Shown: positions 14,901-23,207 of the stretch, in pieces
How positions within the stretch are numbered: position 1 is the stretch's first letter
Layout: every line of letters begins with the position of its first letter
From: Agelas oroides
Lineage: Eukaryota > Porifera > Demospongiae > Agelasida > Agelasidae
Assembly (NCBI GenBank): GCA_949130485.1
Contig: OX422187.1
Location: forward strand, 744,001 to 808,000
Length of the DNA: 64,000 nucleotides
Direction: 5' to 3'
Made by a program: the position numbers and the translations under genes
The notes under the pieces: model-generated
The model's database searches: none
Told to the model about the DNA's origin: nothing
The model's input: the letters and a program-made list of their open reading frames with translations, nothing else

Positions 14901-17900
14901 GCATGTTGAAAGATTTAGCTAGCTAGCTAGCTACGTTTGAGAAGTTGTATGAACGACTCAACTAGGGGAATGCAGTGCATTGTGGGGCGAGCGTGAGGGA
15001 GTTGTATGGTACATTAGTGTTCCGTTACCAAAAGGTAGTGCTATGGAATCCGTAGCACTACCTTTTGGCACCTCTCACATAACAATAGTCTCGTTCCCAG
15101 GTCTTCCCCACCTCCAACTGTAGCCTGTAAAACTAATGGCGAAGAACGCCTGGGGAAGAGGCTATGTAGGACATCCAATGTATGCCGGTGTTTGTGGAGC
15201 AATAGCTTGGGTATATGTGGGTTCATTGTACACACTCTGTGTCATTACCGTGAAATAGTAGCTACTGCTGCAGGCAACAAGGGCTCAAAGCATTATATTT
15301 GGAGGCGGCTTGAACAGTTTGCAAGTTGAGGATGAGGGTTCAACATCTTTGTACGAACAAATATATTTCGTTGGTTTCTAGTGTCTCCAACTTATTCACA
15401 TCTTGGCACTGTCTCCTCAGTCATGGTCTATAGTGCATTGATAGTTGCTGAGCACACACAGCTGTGGAATCAGGATTTTCTCAGCTCAGAAGTATGGAGT
15501 CAGGGTGGTGCAGACTACACTGTCAGCCCTTTTCCAGAGCACAATTATTGGAGTTGTGGTATGGGGTTTTAGAAGCTCTTCTGTAGCTGTTGCTCACGAC
15601 GGTTACGTATTTCGTCGAGTCACGCAGACCTCTCTGGTTCGGGTCCTCACAAGCTAATCACTCTGTCGTTAATACATGCACATGGAGCACTCCCCGTTGG
15701 CGGCAGTGTCACGCATCACGTTAGTAATCAGTCTCCGTCTTGCTAGTCGCGCCTCCCTTTCCTAACCATTTTCAAGTCCCTGTTACGTTGGTTCCCACTG
15801 TTCAGCCTTTCTGTCTTCATTGTGTCTTGCTAGTCTTGTCTCGTCAATGTAGAAATATTGCATCGCGCACAAATGGGGCAGGATGTATATATACGGAATA
15901 CGCACGTACCAAACATACCTACATATATATATATAGACAATTTTCCGTTTTCACCACAAGTGTGGGGCTCGCTGCGCTCGCCCCAATTATGGAATCCGAA
16001 GAAATAAGGAGAGAAAGACTGAGGCGTAGAAACCAACGCGACAGGGATCATTGCGCTGCTGAAAGCGCTCAACAAAGGGAGGCACGGTTGGCGAGACGAA
16101 GAGTAAAGGATAGAGCTGCTGACAAAGAGAGGCACGGTTTAATAACGAGACGGAGAGTAAGGGATCATAGAGCCCACCGTGCTTCGCGGTCTGCTGTCCA
16201 ACGGGAGAGAGTTTTGGGTCGTAGGAAAGGGCGATTAGCGTCAGAGACTCCAGACCAGAGAACGAGTCGTCTGGAGTTGGGGCGAGCCTAAGCGCAATAG
16301 AGACTACATCTCAGTAAAAAGGCCTGACTCCGTACTCCATAGCTGAGAGAATTCTGATCCCATAGGTGTATGTACTCAGCAAATATCCATTATAGACACT
16401 TGAGGAGACAGTGCAGAGATGTGATTAAGTTGGAGTCATAGAAAACCAACGGAATATACTTGTTGATACGAAGCTATTGAACCCTCATCCAGCCCTTCAG
16501 GCCACCTCCAAATCCTTGGAGATCTTGTTGCCTGCAGCAGCATTTCACAGTAATGAAACAGAGGGGCGTCTATAACTACTAAAATCTGGAATGGTAAAAG
16601 GGAATGGATTAGTAAATGTATCAGTATGCAGTTGCAACTAACTTGTGTAACTGGTGCTGCTTATGGTGTAAGTTAAAGTTACTTAGTGTACCTCTAGGGC
16701 AGTATCCTATCACACAAGGTTTATGAGCAAGTACCAGGTGCTTTGTTATTGCAGTCTTGCAAATCCAGACCCTCATACCAAAAGCAAGACTTTGGTTTCA
16801 CAAGATAGATATAGGGATTGTCTTCATGCATAGACTAAATGTGATGGCAGATATTAGTGCTCGATCTCAGTCTTTTCACTTCCGTCTTTGTCTGTGCATC
16901 TTGATCCTCGGTCACTGCTTGGTCTCACAACCTTAGTAGCGCCCTAGTCTCCAGTGACCCCAAGTTCTGACCATCTCACCATGATGCTAGAAAAGAAGAA
17001 AGGTGGCAACACTGGACTTGCCCATACGGCCTCTGCGATGAGGTAAGAGCACAACCTTGAACAAAGCGCCAGTTACACGAGTTAGCTACATCCATCATTC
17101 CATCCCATTTTCCACCCCACCGTTGCACCCTATATTCCACTCCAGCAATTAGAGACACCCAACACAGTGTGTACAATGAACCAAAGAACAGTACATACCC
17201 ATGCTACATTCCTCCACAAACACCGACATGTACATTTGATGCCCTAACCTCTTCCCCAGGCATTTTCTATGAAACACTAATGCACCCTGCAACTCGCTCA
17301 GGCTCGCCCCACAATGCACTGCATTCGTCTAGTAAATCATCTTACTAGTATAGGAAGTTTGTTGCCTATAATTGGGGCGAGCCTGAGCGAGCCCCACACT
17401 AGCAGACTGCATGCAAAACGCGTGTGTATGTCTGCGTGTGGCCATATACCGAAAATTTAAATTGAGCGAACGGATTTCAAATTTGTTCACGTGCGGGGAA
17501 CTAACTCCACGCCGATGAAAGCACGACTGGGAACCTTGACAGACAAGGGCAGGCTGCTCACATGTTGCGAAGTAAGCTTACCAAGTGAGCATGATCAGTA
17601 TAATCAAGTGACCAGTTCATGGTATATGGTGCGTGGCTTAGTACACTCAACTCTGGATGCCAACAGTTGGCAGTTGCATGCAGTGCAGCCGCATGCAAAT
17701 GCATGCAAGGAAGCATTACATCAAACCTTAAAATTAGTGGCAATAAAGTGAGAGACACAAGTAGAAGCTTCAATCAAGGCAAAAGGTCAACTGTACTGCT
17801 ACCTCTCGATAACACAGTATCTCTCTGTACGTAGTTAGCCCCACCCACTTGATACCGCCTGTAGTCAAAAGGGCATTGGACAGCAAGAGGCTATGTTTTG

Positions 17901-18289
17901 CAGCAAACCGCCAACAGGTATACGGATGAACTACTCACACACACAAAGTATATCTTCAGGCATAGATAGTACAGTGAGTTTTACTCTAATATCTATGCCT
18001 TAGGGATTAGCGAAGTGAGCCGCTAGCAAAAGTTTATACAGCAACACAATGACAATGTTGTGAACAGTTAGTTATTAAAAAAAAAACAGCTTTCACATAC
18101 ACACGTTTTCATACCTGCCGTTAGCTGGTCAAAAATTCTTCCACTAGGCGCCGTACTTTCTCCATTAACGCCAGTATTACTCATGGACGAGAACACATCA
18201 CTGGCATAAGAGCAGGAACGGGCACTGGCCAGCAGCCACATCGCAGAGAGGCAGCAGACAACGGCCTGTAACCGCACCCGTAATCTCAT
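2953..18289 (-). CDS. glypican-like heparan sulfate proteoglycan, 5' two exons (partial)
   Basis: Glypicans are GPI-anchored heparan sulfate proteoglycans that shape Wnt, Hedgehog and BMP gradients. Two minus-strand exons can be joined. Exon 1 (18289-18115) starts at an ATG and encodes a basic n-region, a hydrophobic stretch (residues 7-23) and then ARSCSYASDVF; it ends at donor GGCAG|GTATGA. Exon 2 (3105-2953) has a clean acceptor (CCCCCCTCCTCAG) and a GTGAGA donor. It carries ICKAGQTCCS, the glypican Cys-x-x-Gly-x-Thr-Cys-Cys signature, followed by a helical stretch (EAQKSLQERVS) and the potential N-glycosylation site NFT. Both exons use phase 1, and the join creates codon G|AC. Known glypicans have the same order: signal peptide, Arg-Ser-Cys, a spacer, then xGxTCC. 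The join over a 15-kb transposon-filled intron is inference. Later exons and the GPI signal are not in the window. Confidence 0.62.
3106..4512. other. intergenic or intronic stretch, nothing recognised
   Basis: I find no exon with conserved motifs and no clear repeat structure. In the glypican model this lies inside the large intron. Open frames near 3061-3345 and 4194-4391 show no family features. Confidence 0.45.
4521..4713. mobile_element. short MITE with perfect 8-bp target duplication
   Basis: The element is flanked on both sides by GCAAGAGA (4513-4520 and 4714-4721). The left end has GGACGTAGGAACAGGGGG; the right end, read in reverse, has AGTGGCGTAGGAAAGGG. The interior contains internally inverted CCCCCC/GGGGGG blocks. 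An 8-bp duplication and a GCGTAGGAA-type end fit a non-autonomous hAT element; the superfamily is inferred. Confidence 0.75.
5325..5385 (+). repeat. dispersed repeat with (TGGAC)n core
   Basis: CCACTACTGGGGTGTATCTA is followed by CCGCTGGACTGAAC and a TGGAC pentamer run. The reverse complement of the same word order occurs at 12340-12425 and 13310-13400. Shorter TGGAC runs lie at 14070-14095, 24914-24957 and 31752-31775. This is one repeat family whose pentamer number varies between copies. Confidence 0.65.
5505..6844. mobile_element. long foldback element with about 485-bp inverted arms
   Basis: The left arm (about 5505-5990) and right arm (about 6357-6844) are reverse complements over nearly their whole length with moderate divergence. 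Shared landmarks are CTCACTGATGCTTAAA near the outer ends and TTCTTTGCCATCTGGCTA near the inner ends. The spacer is about 366 bases and codes for nothing visible. The arms have diverged more than those of other hairpins here, so this insertion is older. It may be a foldback transposon or a pair of inverted copies of one element. Confidence 0.8.
6845..7362. other. no supported gene
   Basis: This is unique-looking sequence between the foldback element and the MULE ORF. An A-rich patch lies at 7290-7310. If the transposon has a 3' terminal repeat it should fall here, but I could not match it to the other side. Confidence 0.4.
7363..9877 (-). pseudogene. MULE-type transposase with SWIM zinc finger, frameshifted
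   Basis: This is a cut-and-paste transposase of the Mutator-like superfamily. A 462-codon segment (down to a stop at 8452) has the DDE-fold landmarks: FCLGDFDVTPITYHH (first Asp), PVFVGPLLIHYRKTFSSY, AFGTDGEENLAKAL (second acidic region), CFIHMKRNIK and TTNACESINAVVK (final Glu region). A third segment (8244-7363, 293 codons) has a SWIM-like pattern, YHCDSEC then ICSHTVAVAE, followed by a Ser/Thr-rich linker and a Cys/His-containing tail (CAGCHRKYDKP). The middle part, SVKLDDVTTHVKNIPAAALE, lies in another frame, so at least two frameshifts near 8460 and 8250 break the gene. The frame is open upstream to a stop near 9877 with YYCDNTKVSC but has no early ATG, so the N-terminus may be on another exon. 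No terminal repeats were found. It lies inside the proposed glypican intron. Confidence 0.8.
9878..12270. other. no firm gene; possible upstream exons of the MULE element
   Basis: Two minus-strand segments encode similar acidic peptides: SDSEDDTPIPSS (around 11630-11690) and SDDSSSESEDPIPSA (around 11225-11290). They could be N-terminal exons of the transposase gene or a diverged duplication. A plus-strand segment, 11215-11367, is bounded by TTGCAG and AAG|GTAAAA but has no recognisable family. A further minus-strand open segment at 10850-11020 is Cys-rich. None is strong enough to call. Confidence 0.3.
12271..12664 (+). repeat. 394-bp direct repeat, copy 1, with TATA-like promoter block
   Basis: This matches 13246-13644 at about 97 percent by eye. 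The main difference is one extra CCAGT pentamer in copy 2. Each copy contains CTATATAAAG, then about 60 bases later an ATG that opens MNSHYLIVLLMHTHASLL, and a TTTCTCAG acceptor-like end. The shared edges are CACCAAGCTGCACC and GTGCGCTTCTA. It could be a duplicated promoter and leader, or LTR-like ends of a small element; no polymerase or primer-binding site was found between the copies. Confidence 0.85.
13246..13644 (+). repeat. 399-bp direct repeat, copy 2
   Basis: This is the second copy of the repeat at 12271, in the same orientation, separated by 581 bases of unrelated sequence. It carries the same TATA-like block and the same short open frame (MNSHCLIVLLMHTHASLL), which then diverges after the repeat boundary. 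The high identity points to a recent duplication. Confidence 0.85.
14234..14737. mobile_element. TTGGGGCGAGCC-ended element, about 504 bp
   Basis: It starts with TTGGGGCGAGCCTGAGCGAG and ends with the reverse complement (GCTCGCTCAGGCTCGCCCC). Related copies begin at 17372 and 38977 and share the subterminal words CACTAGC, GTGTGTATGTCTG and GGCCATATACCG in the same order. The copies end at different points, so the other two look 3'-truncated or more diverged. It is non-coding. Confidence 0.75.
14745..15986. mobile_element. TTGGGGCGAGC-ended element with about 145-bp inverted repeats
   Basis: The left end (14745-14893) and right end (15838-15986) are inverted copies. Both contain GGAAAATTGTCTATATATAT, then GGTACGTGCGTATTCCG and GATGCAATATTTC. 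The interior carries one copy of a larger segment that reappears inverted at 16308-17332. Eight bases separate it from the element at 14234, so the two insertions are adjacent. Confidence 0.75.
14961..15515 (+). repeat. left copy of a diverged inverted duplication
   Basis: It reads in the opposite direction to 16308-17332. Shared landmarks are GAATGCAGTGCATTGTGGGG, GTGTTTGTGGAG, GGTTCATTGTACACACT, GATGAGGGTTCAA and CACTGTCTCCTCA. Identity is roughly 75 percent by eye. The right copy has about 590 extra bases in its middle. The opening word also starts a repeat at 38828, so this is an element family, not a unique duplication. Confidence 0.7.
15989..16291 (+). CDS. Arg-rich protein with about 23-residue repeats (STPR-like), 100 aa
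   Basis: An ATG lies three bases after the end of the element at 14745, and the frame stays open for 100 codons to a stop inside another TTGGGGCGAGCC word at 16275. The protein is very rich in Arg, Glu and Ala and has a periodicity of about 22-23 residues, seen in RERLRRRNQRDRDH, REARLARRRVKDRA and TRRRVRDHRAHRAS. Such repeats are known as STPR domains in some DNA-binding proteins and occur in proteins linked to mobile elements. I infer nucleic-acid binding only from composition. Its position exactly between two copies of the transposon end suggests a captured or truncated transposon gene, not a host gene. Confidence 0.45.
   Translation: MESEEIRRERLRRRNQRDRDHCAAESAQQREARLARRRVKDRAADKERHGLITRRRVRDHRAHRASRSAVQRERVLGRRKGRLASETPDQRTSRLELGRA
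16308..17332 (-). repeat. right copy of a diverged inverted duplication
   Basis: Inverted partner of 14961-15515, with an insertion of about 590 bases (roughly 16565-17155) that has no recognised content. The outer edge at 17284-17325 carries the TTGGGGCGAGCC-type word in the reverse sense next to ACAATGCACTGCATTC. Confidence 0.65.
17372..17560 (+). mobile_element. partial TTGGGGCGAGCC-ended element
   Basis: It matches the left part of the element at 14234 (TTGGGGCGAGCCTGAGCGAG, then CCATATACCGAAAATTTAAA and GACAAGGGCAGGCTGCTCAC). The match stops near 17560, and no right end was found. Confidence 0.7.
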
Positions 18290-18579
18290 GATTCAAACCT
18301 CCAGTTGCTGTTTTTTAGTGACTGTAGCTCGATCTTTCCGCAGGTTCTTTATTTCACCATGAGATGTTACACCACTTTTCACAGAATTTGCACTGACCAG
18401 GTGTGTATCTTCTTATCAAGCGATCAATCATTTTTTCGCAACTTACCCGCCCCGAGCCACGCCTACATAGGCCTTACAACGACGCAATTTTTGTGCTTAG
18501 TCGCGTTCCCAGACCAACCAAGTAATAACCCGTACCGGGATTGGAAACGGAATATTTACGTTCCACCATCCGTGCAACT

Positions 18580-18960
18580 TAGCCTCGTTCCCAGGCTCTC
18601 CGGAACGCGAATTGTACACGCGTGGAGAGCCTGGTATCTTTTCTACGTACGCATGACGTAATCGAAATAGGACTAAAACAGAAAGGCAACGTTTTGCACG
18701 TTATTCAACCAACTATGCGTTCAATGCTCGGTTTGTATGATATTCGCTCCCCAATAACTAGATACATTTAGTAAGTTGGCCGCTACCTTCGCTCTTTTTC
18801 CTGTTCTGAGTCTCGGGTACGCCCACGCGCAATTAAGGTCGTTCTACCTCCGTTCTATCTTTGAGGGTTCTCACGTGAGAATAAATACCAGGCTAGGCTC
18901 TCTCCGCACGCACAAGTTCAATTTCGCGTTCCGGAGCGGAGGAGCCTGGGAACGAGGCTA
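18580..18960. mobile_element. hairpin MITE of the TAGCCTCGTTCCCAGGC family, copy A
   Basis: The ends TAGCCTCGTTCCCAGGC and its complement flank a 381-base element. CGTGCAAC is duplicated at 18571-18578 and 18961-18968. The same interior occurs at 52657-52991 and partly at 50620-50939 in the opposite orientation, with landmarks GGTACGCCCACG, TCTCACGTGAG and AAGGTCGTTCTACCTCCG. An 8-bp duplication fits a non-autonomous hAT element. The length and interior define a distinct subfamily within the hairpin superfamily. Confidence 0.85.
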
Positions 18961-18968
18961 CGTGCAAC

Positions 18969-19563
18969 TAGCCTCGTTCCCAGGCCTTCAATCACAGCTA
19001 ACGCGCCTAAACACGGTGAAGGCCTGGTAAAACTCTACGTAGAATGACGTCAGGTGGACGTAAGGGTGGACGTAGGACTTTTGGAGGCGTGGTACTTTCA
19101 GTCTAGGAACTAAGCTAAAGCAGGCGCTATCGCGGACAGGCGTTCAACAACGACAGAACAGTCTGGTGTTACTTCTTTTTTTTGGGGGGGGGGGGGGGGG
19201 GGGGGGGGGGGAATAAAACTGTAATATAGATATAGAGATACAAAACAATACTTCTCGGGTTCAGGATGCCGCCTGACAGATGCATAAAGGACGTCCGTGA
19301 AGCCAGGGAATGAATGTCCTTTTGTGTACATTATTCCCTGGCTTCAGATGTCCTTTATGCATCTGTCAGGCACATGTACTGCTCTGTCGTTGTTGAACGC
19401 CTGTCCGCGATAGCGCCTGCTTTAGCGTAGTTCCTAGACTGAAAGTACCACGCCTCCAAAAGTCCTACGTCCACCCTTACGTCCACCTGACGTCATTCTA
19501 CGTAGGAGTTTTACCAGGCCTTCCACCGCGTTAGCTGTGATTGAAGGCCTGGGAACGAGGCTA
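18969..19563. mobile_element. 595-bp hairpin element in the same target as its neighbour
   Basis: The arms of about 190 bases (18969-19160 and 19377-19563) are near-perfect inverted copies. They start TAGCCTCGTTCCCAGGCC and include TTGGAGGCGTGGTACTTTCA and GGCGCTATCGCGGACAGGCG. CGTGCAAC flanks both sides (18961-18968 and 19565-19572), the same target word used by the element just to the left. The loop holds a 28-base G run (19184-19211) and a second nested hairpin (19271-19315 with 19329-19372). It is non-coding. Confidence 0.88.
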
Positions 19564-19829
19564 CCGTGCAACGCTTCTCCGTACTTCCGGTTTCGTTACG
19601 CTTGTAACTACAGCAACGTTGTTTTTCCAATGGCAGAAGCTTCCATACAGCAAACGCAGCGTCATAGCCCTAACACGGATTTATGTAGTAAGTTCACTGA
19701 CATTTAGCAGAGCGATAGTTACACTTCGACCAGCATGGCGACCTAGCCCCACCTCTCCCCAGCAAAACACCGAGTGCTGGAGCTGTTCTGGGAAGGTGGA
19801 GCTAGCTTCTGCAAAATCCGTTTTACAGT

Positions 19830-20819
19830 GCAATCTTTAATAATTATGCAGCAAAACTTGTAAAAGAGGAGTTTGAGCGAGTTCTCAAAGATGACAGTTT
19901 TAAGTTGAAGACTGGATTTACCTCCTACGTACTCAGCAGTGCTACCACGGTTCTATCACACTGTGAAAGTGCAGTATTTTTGGAGTTCAGTAATCAGCTT
20001 GTCAGCAGTCTTCAAAAGTGTATCCCCAGACCAAATGCCAAACAATCAATCAGCAAAGTACAAAGACAAAACATGTGGTCTGACTACCACCACTTGATTT
20101 CATCACAAGAATTTAAAGATGGTTGGACAGCATTCCTCAAGAAAATGGGAACAGTCATCCTTCACTCTACCAGTTTGTAACCACAAAGCTCATGGATTCA
20201 CTAATTATGCAACAGCTTCCTATTCCAGGTGTGAGTTTTAGTACTCCAAGTTTAGCTCCTGAATTGACAACAGTTGAAGAGAATGTCCTACGATATGTGG
20301 CTGGATATGTGGTGAAACATACGAGAGACAAAATCAGAAGCAGCAGACATACCATGCAGGAGACATTGCTCCATGGACTGGATGAACTTTGCTCCACTCA
20401 TCATTCTCACAATTATTGTGAGAATGATGAGTGGAGCAATGGATCAATTCTGTGGACAGGGGTGGACTAGTGCATGTAACTCATGATACATTTTTCACTC
20501 CATGGAAATGGAGCTGAGGCAACATTTCAACAAGCAGAGAATAGCAGACATGCAGGATGAATCCGGAACACAGTTGAAAGAAAGCATTGTAGCAGATGTA
20601 GATGTACAGTTCTACATGGACAGAGCTGCTGACGAATTGGAGAAGGAAGAAAAATCAGAGCTGTTAAGAATGATAGTGGACATTTACATTGTTGTGCGAG
20701 GTTTCGCATTTGCACGCTCACTGTTGGAATCCCACAAGCAAATACAAAAAAAGGCACTGCAAAAATCTCGTGGTCTTCGAAAGAGTTGTCTGTCAAGAAA
20801 AATTAATGTATTGACATAA
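19830..20819 (+). pseudogene. transposon-associated ORF of unknown family, frameshifted
   Basis: One protein reads in order through three frames. Segment 1 (to about 20150) has YAAKLVKEEFERVLKDDS and KVQRQNMWSDYHHL. Segment 2 (about 20123-20470) has LYQFVTTKLMDSL and ENVLRYVAGYVVK. A short third-frame patch reads DRGGLVHVTHDTFF. Segment 3 (20502-20819) has ELRQHFNKQRIADM and ends VVRGFAFARSLLESHKQ plus a Lys-rich tail. At least three frameshifts separate the parts. The gene lies tail-to-tail, 134 bases from the P-element-like transposase, so it may be an accessory gene of that element. I do not recognise the domain. Confidence 0.55.
20389..20439. repeat. perfect 25-bp-arm palindrome inside a reading frame
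   Basis: Two 25-base arms are exact reverse complements around one base. The right arm contains ATTGTGAGAATGATGAGTGG, and the left arm is its inverted copy. It lies in the coding part of the broken ORF and codes ELCSTHHSHNYCENDEWSNG, so one arm probably arose as an inverted copy of the other. Confidence 0.9.
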
Positions 20820-20953
20820 TTTTTCTTGCATTAGCACATAGTAGTGTACGAAAATATATTCATGTTGGTGTATGTAATAAACAATTATTAATGTAGTTAA
20901 TGACTAGTTCTGCTTGACATTTTGGTAGTGGTTCATCACCTTGTACGTCAATG

Positions 20954-22945
20954 TCACGTGTGGTGACTTCGCTTGTTGCCTCTGCAATTGCCTTTTACAA
21001 CATCTCTTGATAAGACATTGGCAACTCGAAGAGCTTGTGTGTTGGTAATGAACTCTGCCACAGTGGGATTTTCATGAACTCGTCCACGCTGTCTCTGGCA
21101 CCCGAAAAACTTTTCAAGAGGGTCTTGTGAAATTCGTTCTGACAGAAATGATCTTACTCCAGGAATTGTGAAAAGGTAGTGCACCAGGTCTACAAAGGAG
21201 TGGACTGCATGGATAAAAAAGGTAAGTATGTACATTAATAATCTTGAGTCATACAATGCATGATTATCATTATACTCCTATACACCTGTCATGTAAATTC
21301 CAGTAAGAGTAGCCTCATCTGCAGTTATTCCCAAAACCTATAAAAAAATGAAAAAACATAATTAGCACCCCTGGAATTATAGGTTATGTTCTGCTTACCT
21401 TAAGGCCAAGCATTTCAAGGCGATAGATTGCTTCTGTTACAGGTCGGTACATCAGGTCAGCCTTCAACACAGAGCATGGGAATTGTGCATATGGGTACTC
21501 CAAATTTGTACAAAGGCCACGGACCATGAAGGTGAGCATGGTCTTTGCAGGAGTCTCAAGGGACTGTTCACTGACTGCAGACCTCTCCAATCTGTGAGGT
21601 AGAAATTAGAACTTTTACCCATAGCTGGAGTAGATAAAACAACTAAGTCATACCTCAGCAAGTGGTTGTTAACATCTCCTAGGTCTGTGAACCCCACAAT
21701 CCTCCCTGTATGCTTGTTGTACACAATGTTTTCTTTTATGTACATCTCGTCGAGGAGCAATATCACACTCTTCACACCCTTCTAAAAGTCGAACAAGCTC
21801 CTCATCTGTACCAGCAGAAAATCCTGTGCATGCTTTGTTGTAGTACGTGTAATCACGTAGTGTTCTCTGTGAGGGAAGTGAAATGCACCCTGAATCTCTG
21901 AGTAAGTTGTACCCCTTTCCTGAGATGTGCCTGAGGTAGATGCACCATCTCACCATGACTGGGTGCCATCTCATGCTTCTAGAGCTTTTCTGTTGGGCAA
22001 CTTTCAATTGCTGAGACCAAAATAGTCTAGCAAATGAGTTGTCAGGATGCTTGGCTACTACTTTTTCCGAGTTCTCTTTCATGATGGCAAGCAAGTCTTC
22101 GTGGGAATCACTATCCACCACCACTCCTTCCTTCGACAAATTTTCAACCCTCAGCTTTAACTTCGTACTCTTCTTTGTTCTTCCTTCAGTGCAACTCTTT
22201 GCATTTTAACCTTTGCCTTTTGCTTTGGTGTTGACAGATATCGGTCATTTCTATGGCTCCTAAGTGTGTTCCTATACCGCTTGCATGCTTTGCAACACTT
22301 TTGCTGCTGAGTTTCTGCAGGAAGAAGCACTTCACAATCCACATGACGAATTGATGCAGCAGGCAGTAGCTGCTTGTCCACATAGGCAATCACCTTAGAC
22401 CCTACAAAACAAAGGAACATTATGGAAAAGCCTTATCATGTATACACTATAGCTCTGACATTGCATGTATTAGTTTATGTATTTACAAGTTGCTCACAAT
22501 CAGCTGATTATACATGCTAAATGTTTACTGGTGACTACTGCATGTTGGCAGTGTGCACATGTAATTCAACTGTAAGCAGCTTACCTGTTTGATCCAAAAA
22601 TGATCCCTTCTTCCACCCTCTCAAAGTGTGGTACTTGTGGTGTTGATTTCCAATGCAAAGCTTTGTTGAATCAAGGGTCTTCATTACCTCAGACAGAGCT
22701 GAGGTTGTGGATAGAGTTTTTGGCAATTCCTTCAACGCAGTCGTGTTGCTCAAACTCAGAGACTTTTCTCTCACATGAATGCTGTATGAGAAGTCATCAT
22801 GTACAGCTATACTGTGCATGACTTTAGCACCTGTTGCTTCTAGCCCTTGTGTGGTCAGCTTCGCCAAGACTAACTTTGAGCACTCATCACTCACTAATAT
22901 CCACCCAGTAGGTATGGCATCACTTGCTCCTTTACATTGCTGCAT
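20954..22945 (-). pseudogene. P-element-like (THAP9-type) DNA transposase, multi-exon, frameshifted
   Basis: This would excise and reinsert P-type transposons. Exons read on the minus strand: 22945-22585 (ATG start, donor CAG|GTAAGC), 22401-21654, 21591-21399, 21337-21286 and 21204-20954 (stop). Family landmarks are HPVMVRWCIYLRHISGKGY and SLPSQRTLRDYT, the RNase-H-like core LLLDEMYIKENIVYNK then TGRIVGFTDLG, and the C-terminal block LSERISQDPLEKFFGCQRQ. Splice sites are good. Exon 2 has two one-base frameshifts: near 22160, inside a coiled-coil-like stretch (KLKLRVENL), and near 21775, just before the LLLDEMY block. No THAP zinc finger was seen at the N-terminus, and no terminal repeats were found. 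It is either a decayed copy or one damaged by assembly indels. Confidence 0.85.
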
Positions 22946-23207
22946 TAGACGAACTTAGGCCCAACATGACTCTATTTGTAGCCTACTAACTACTCCAGAG
23001 GAGTGGGCCTCACAAATTTTGAGTTGGGGGTGGGGGACATTAGACTTAAGAATCTAGACAGAAAAAGGTAACTTAAGAATACATCACAAAAATAGTTACC
23101 AGAGGAACAGGATAGTCAGTTCTGAGCAATTAGCTACTGATCATTGAGTAAGTATGCATTGGTTGCATACATAACCATTACTTGTAGTCATAGTATACAA
23201 GCACATT
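22946..23207. other. short spacer between transposase and sulfatase
   Basis: No gene. It includes the upstream region of the minus-strand transposase start and the 3' flank of the sulfatase, which also reads on the minus strand. No clear polyadenylation signal stood out. Confidence 0.4.

Noticed and set aside
15740..15988. N-terminal extension of the Arg-rich ORF
   Set aside because: This part translates the transposon end (poly Tyr-Ile from TATATA), so the Met at 15989 is the better start.
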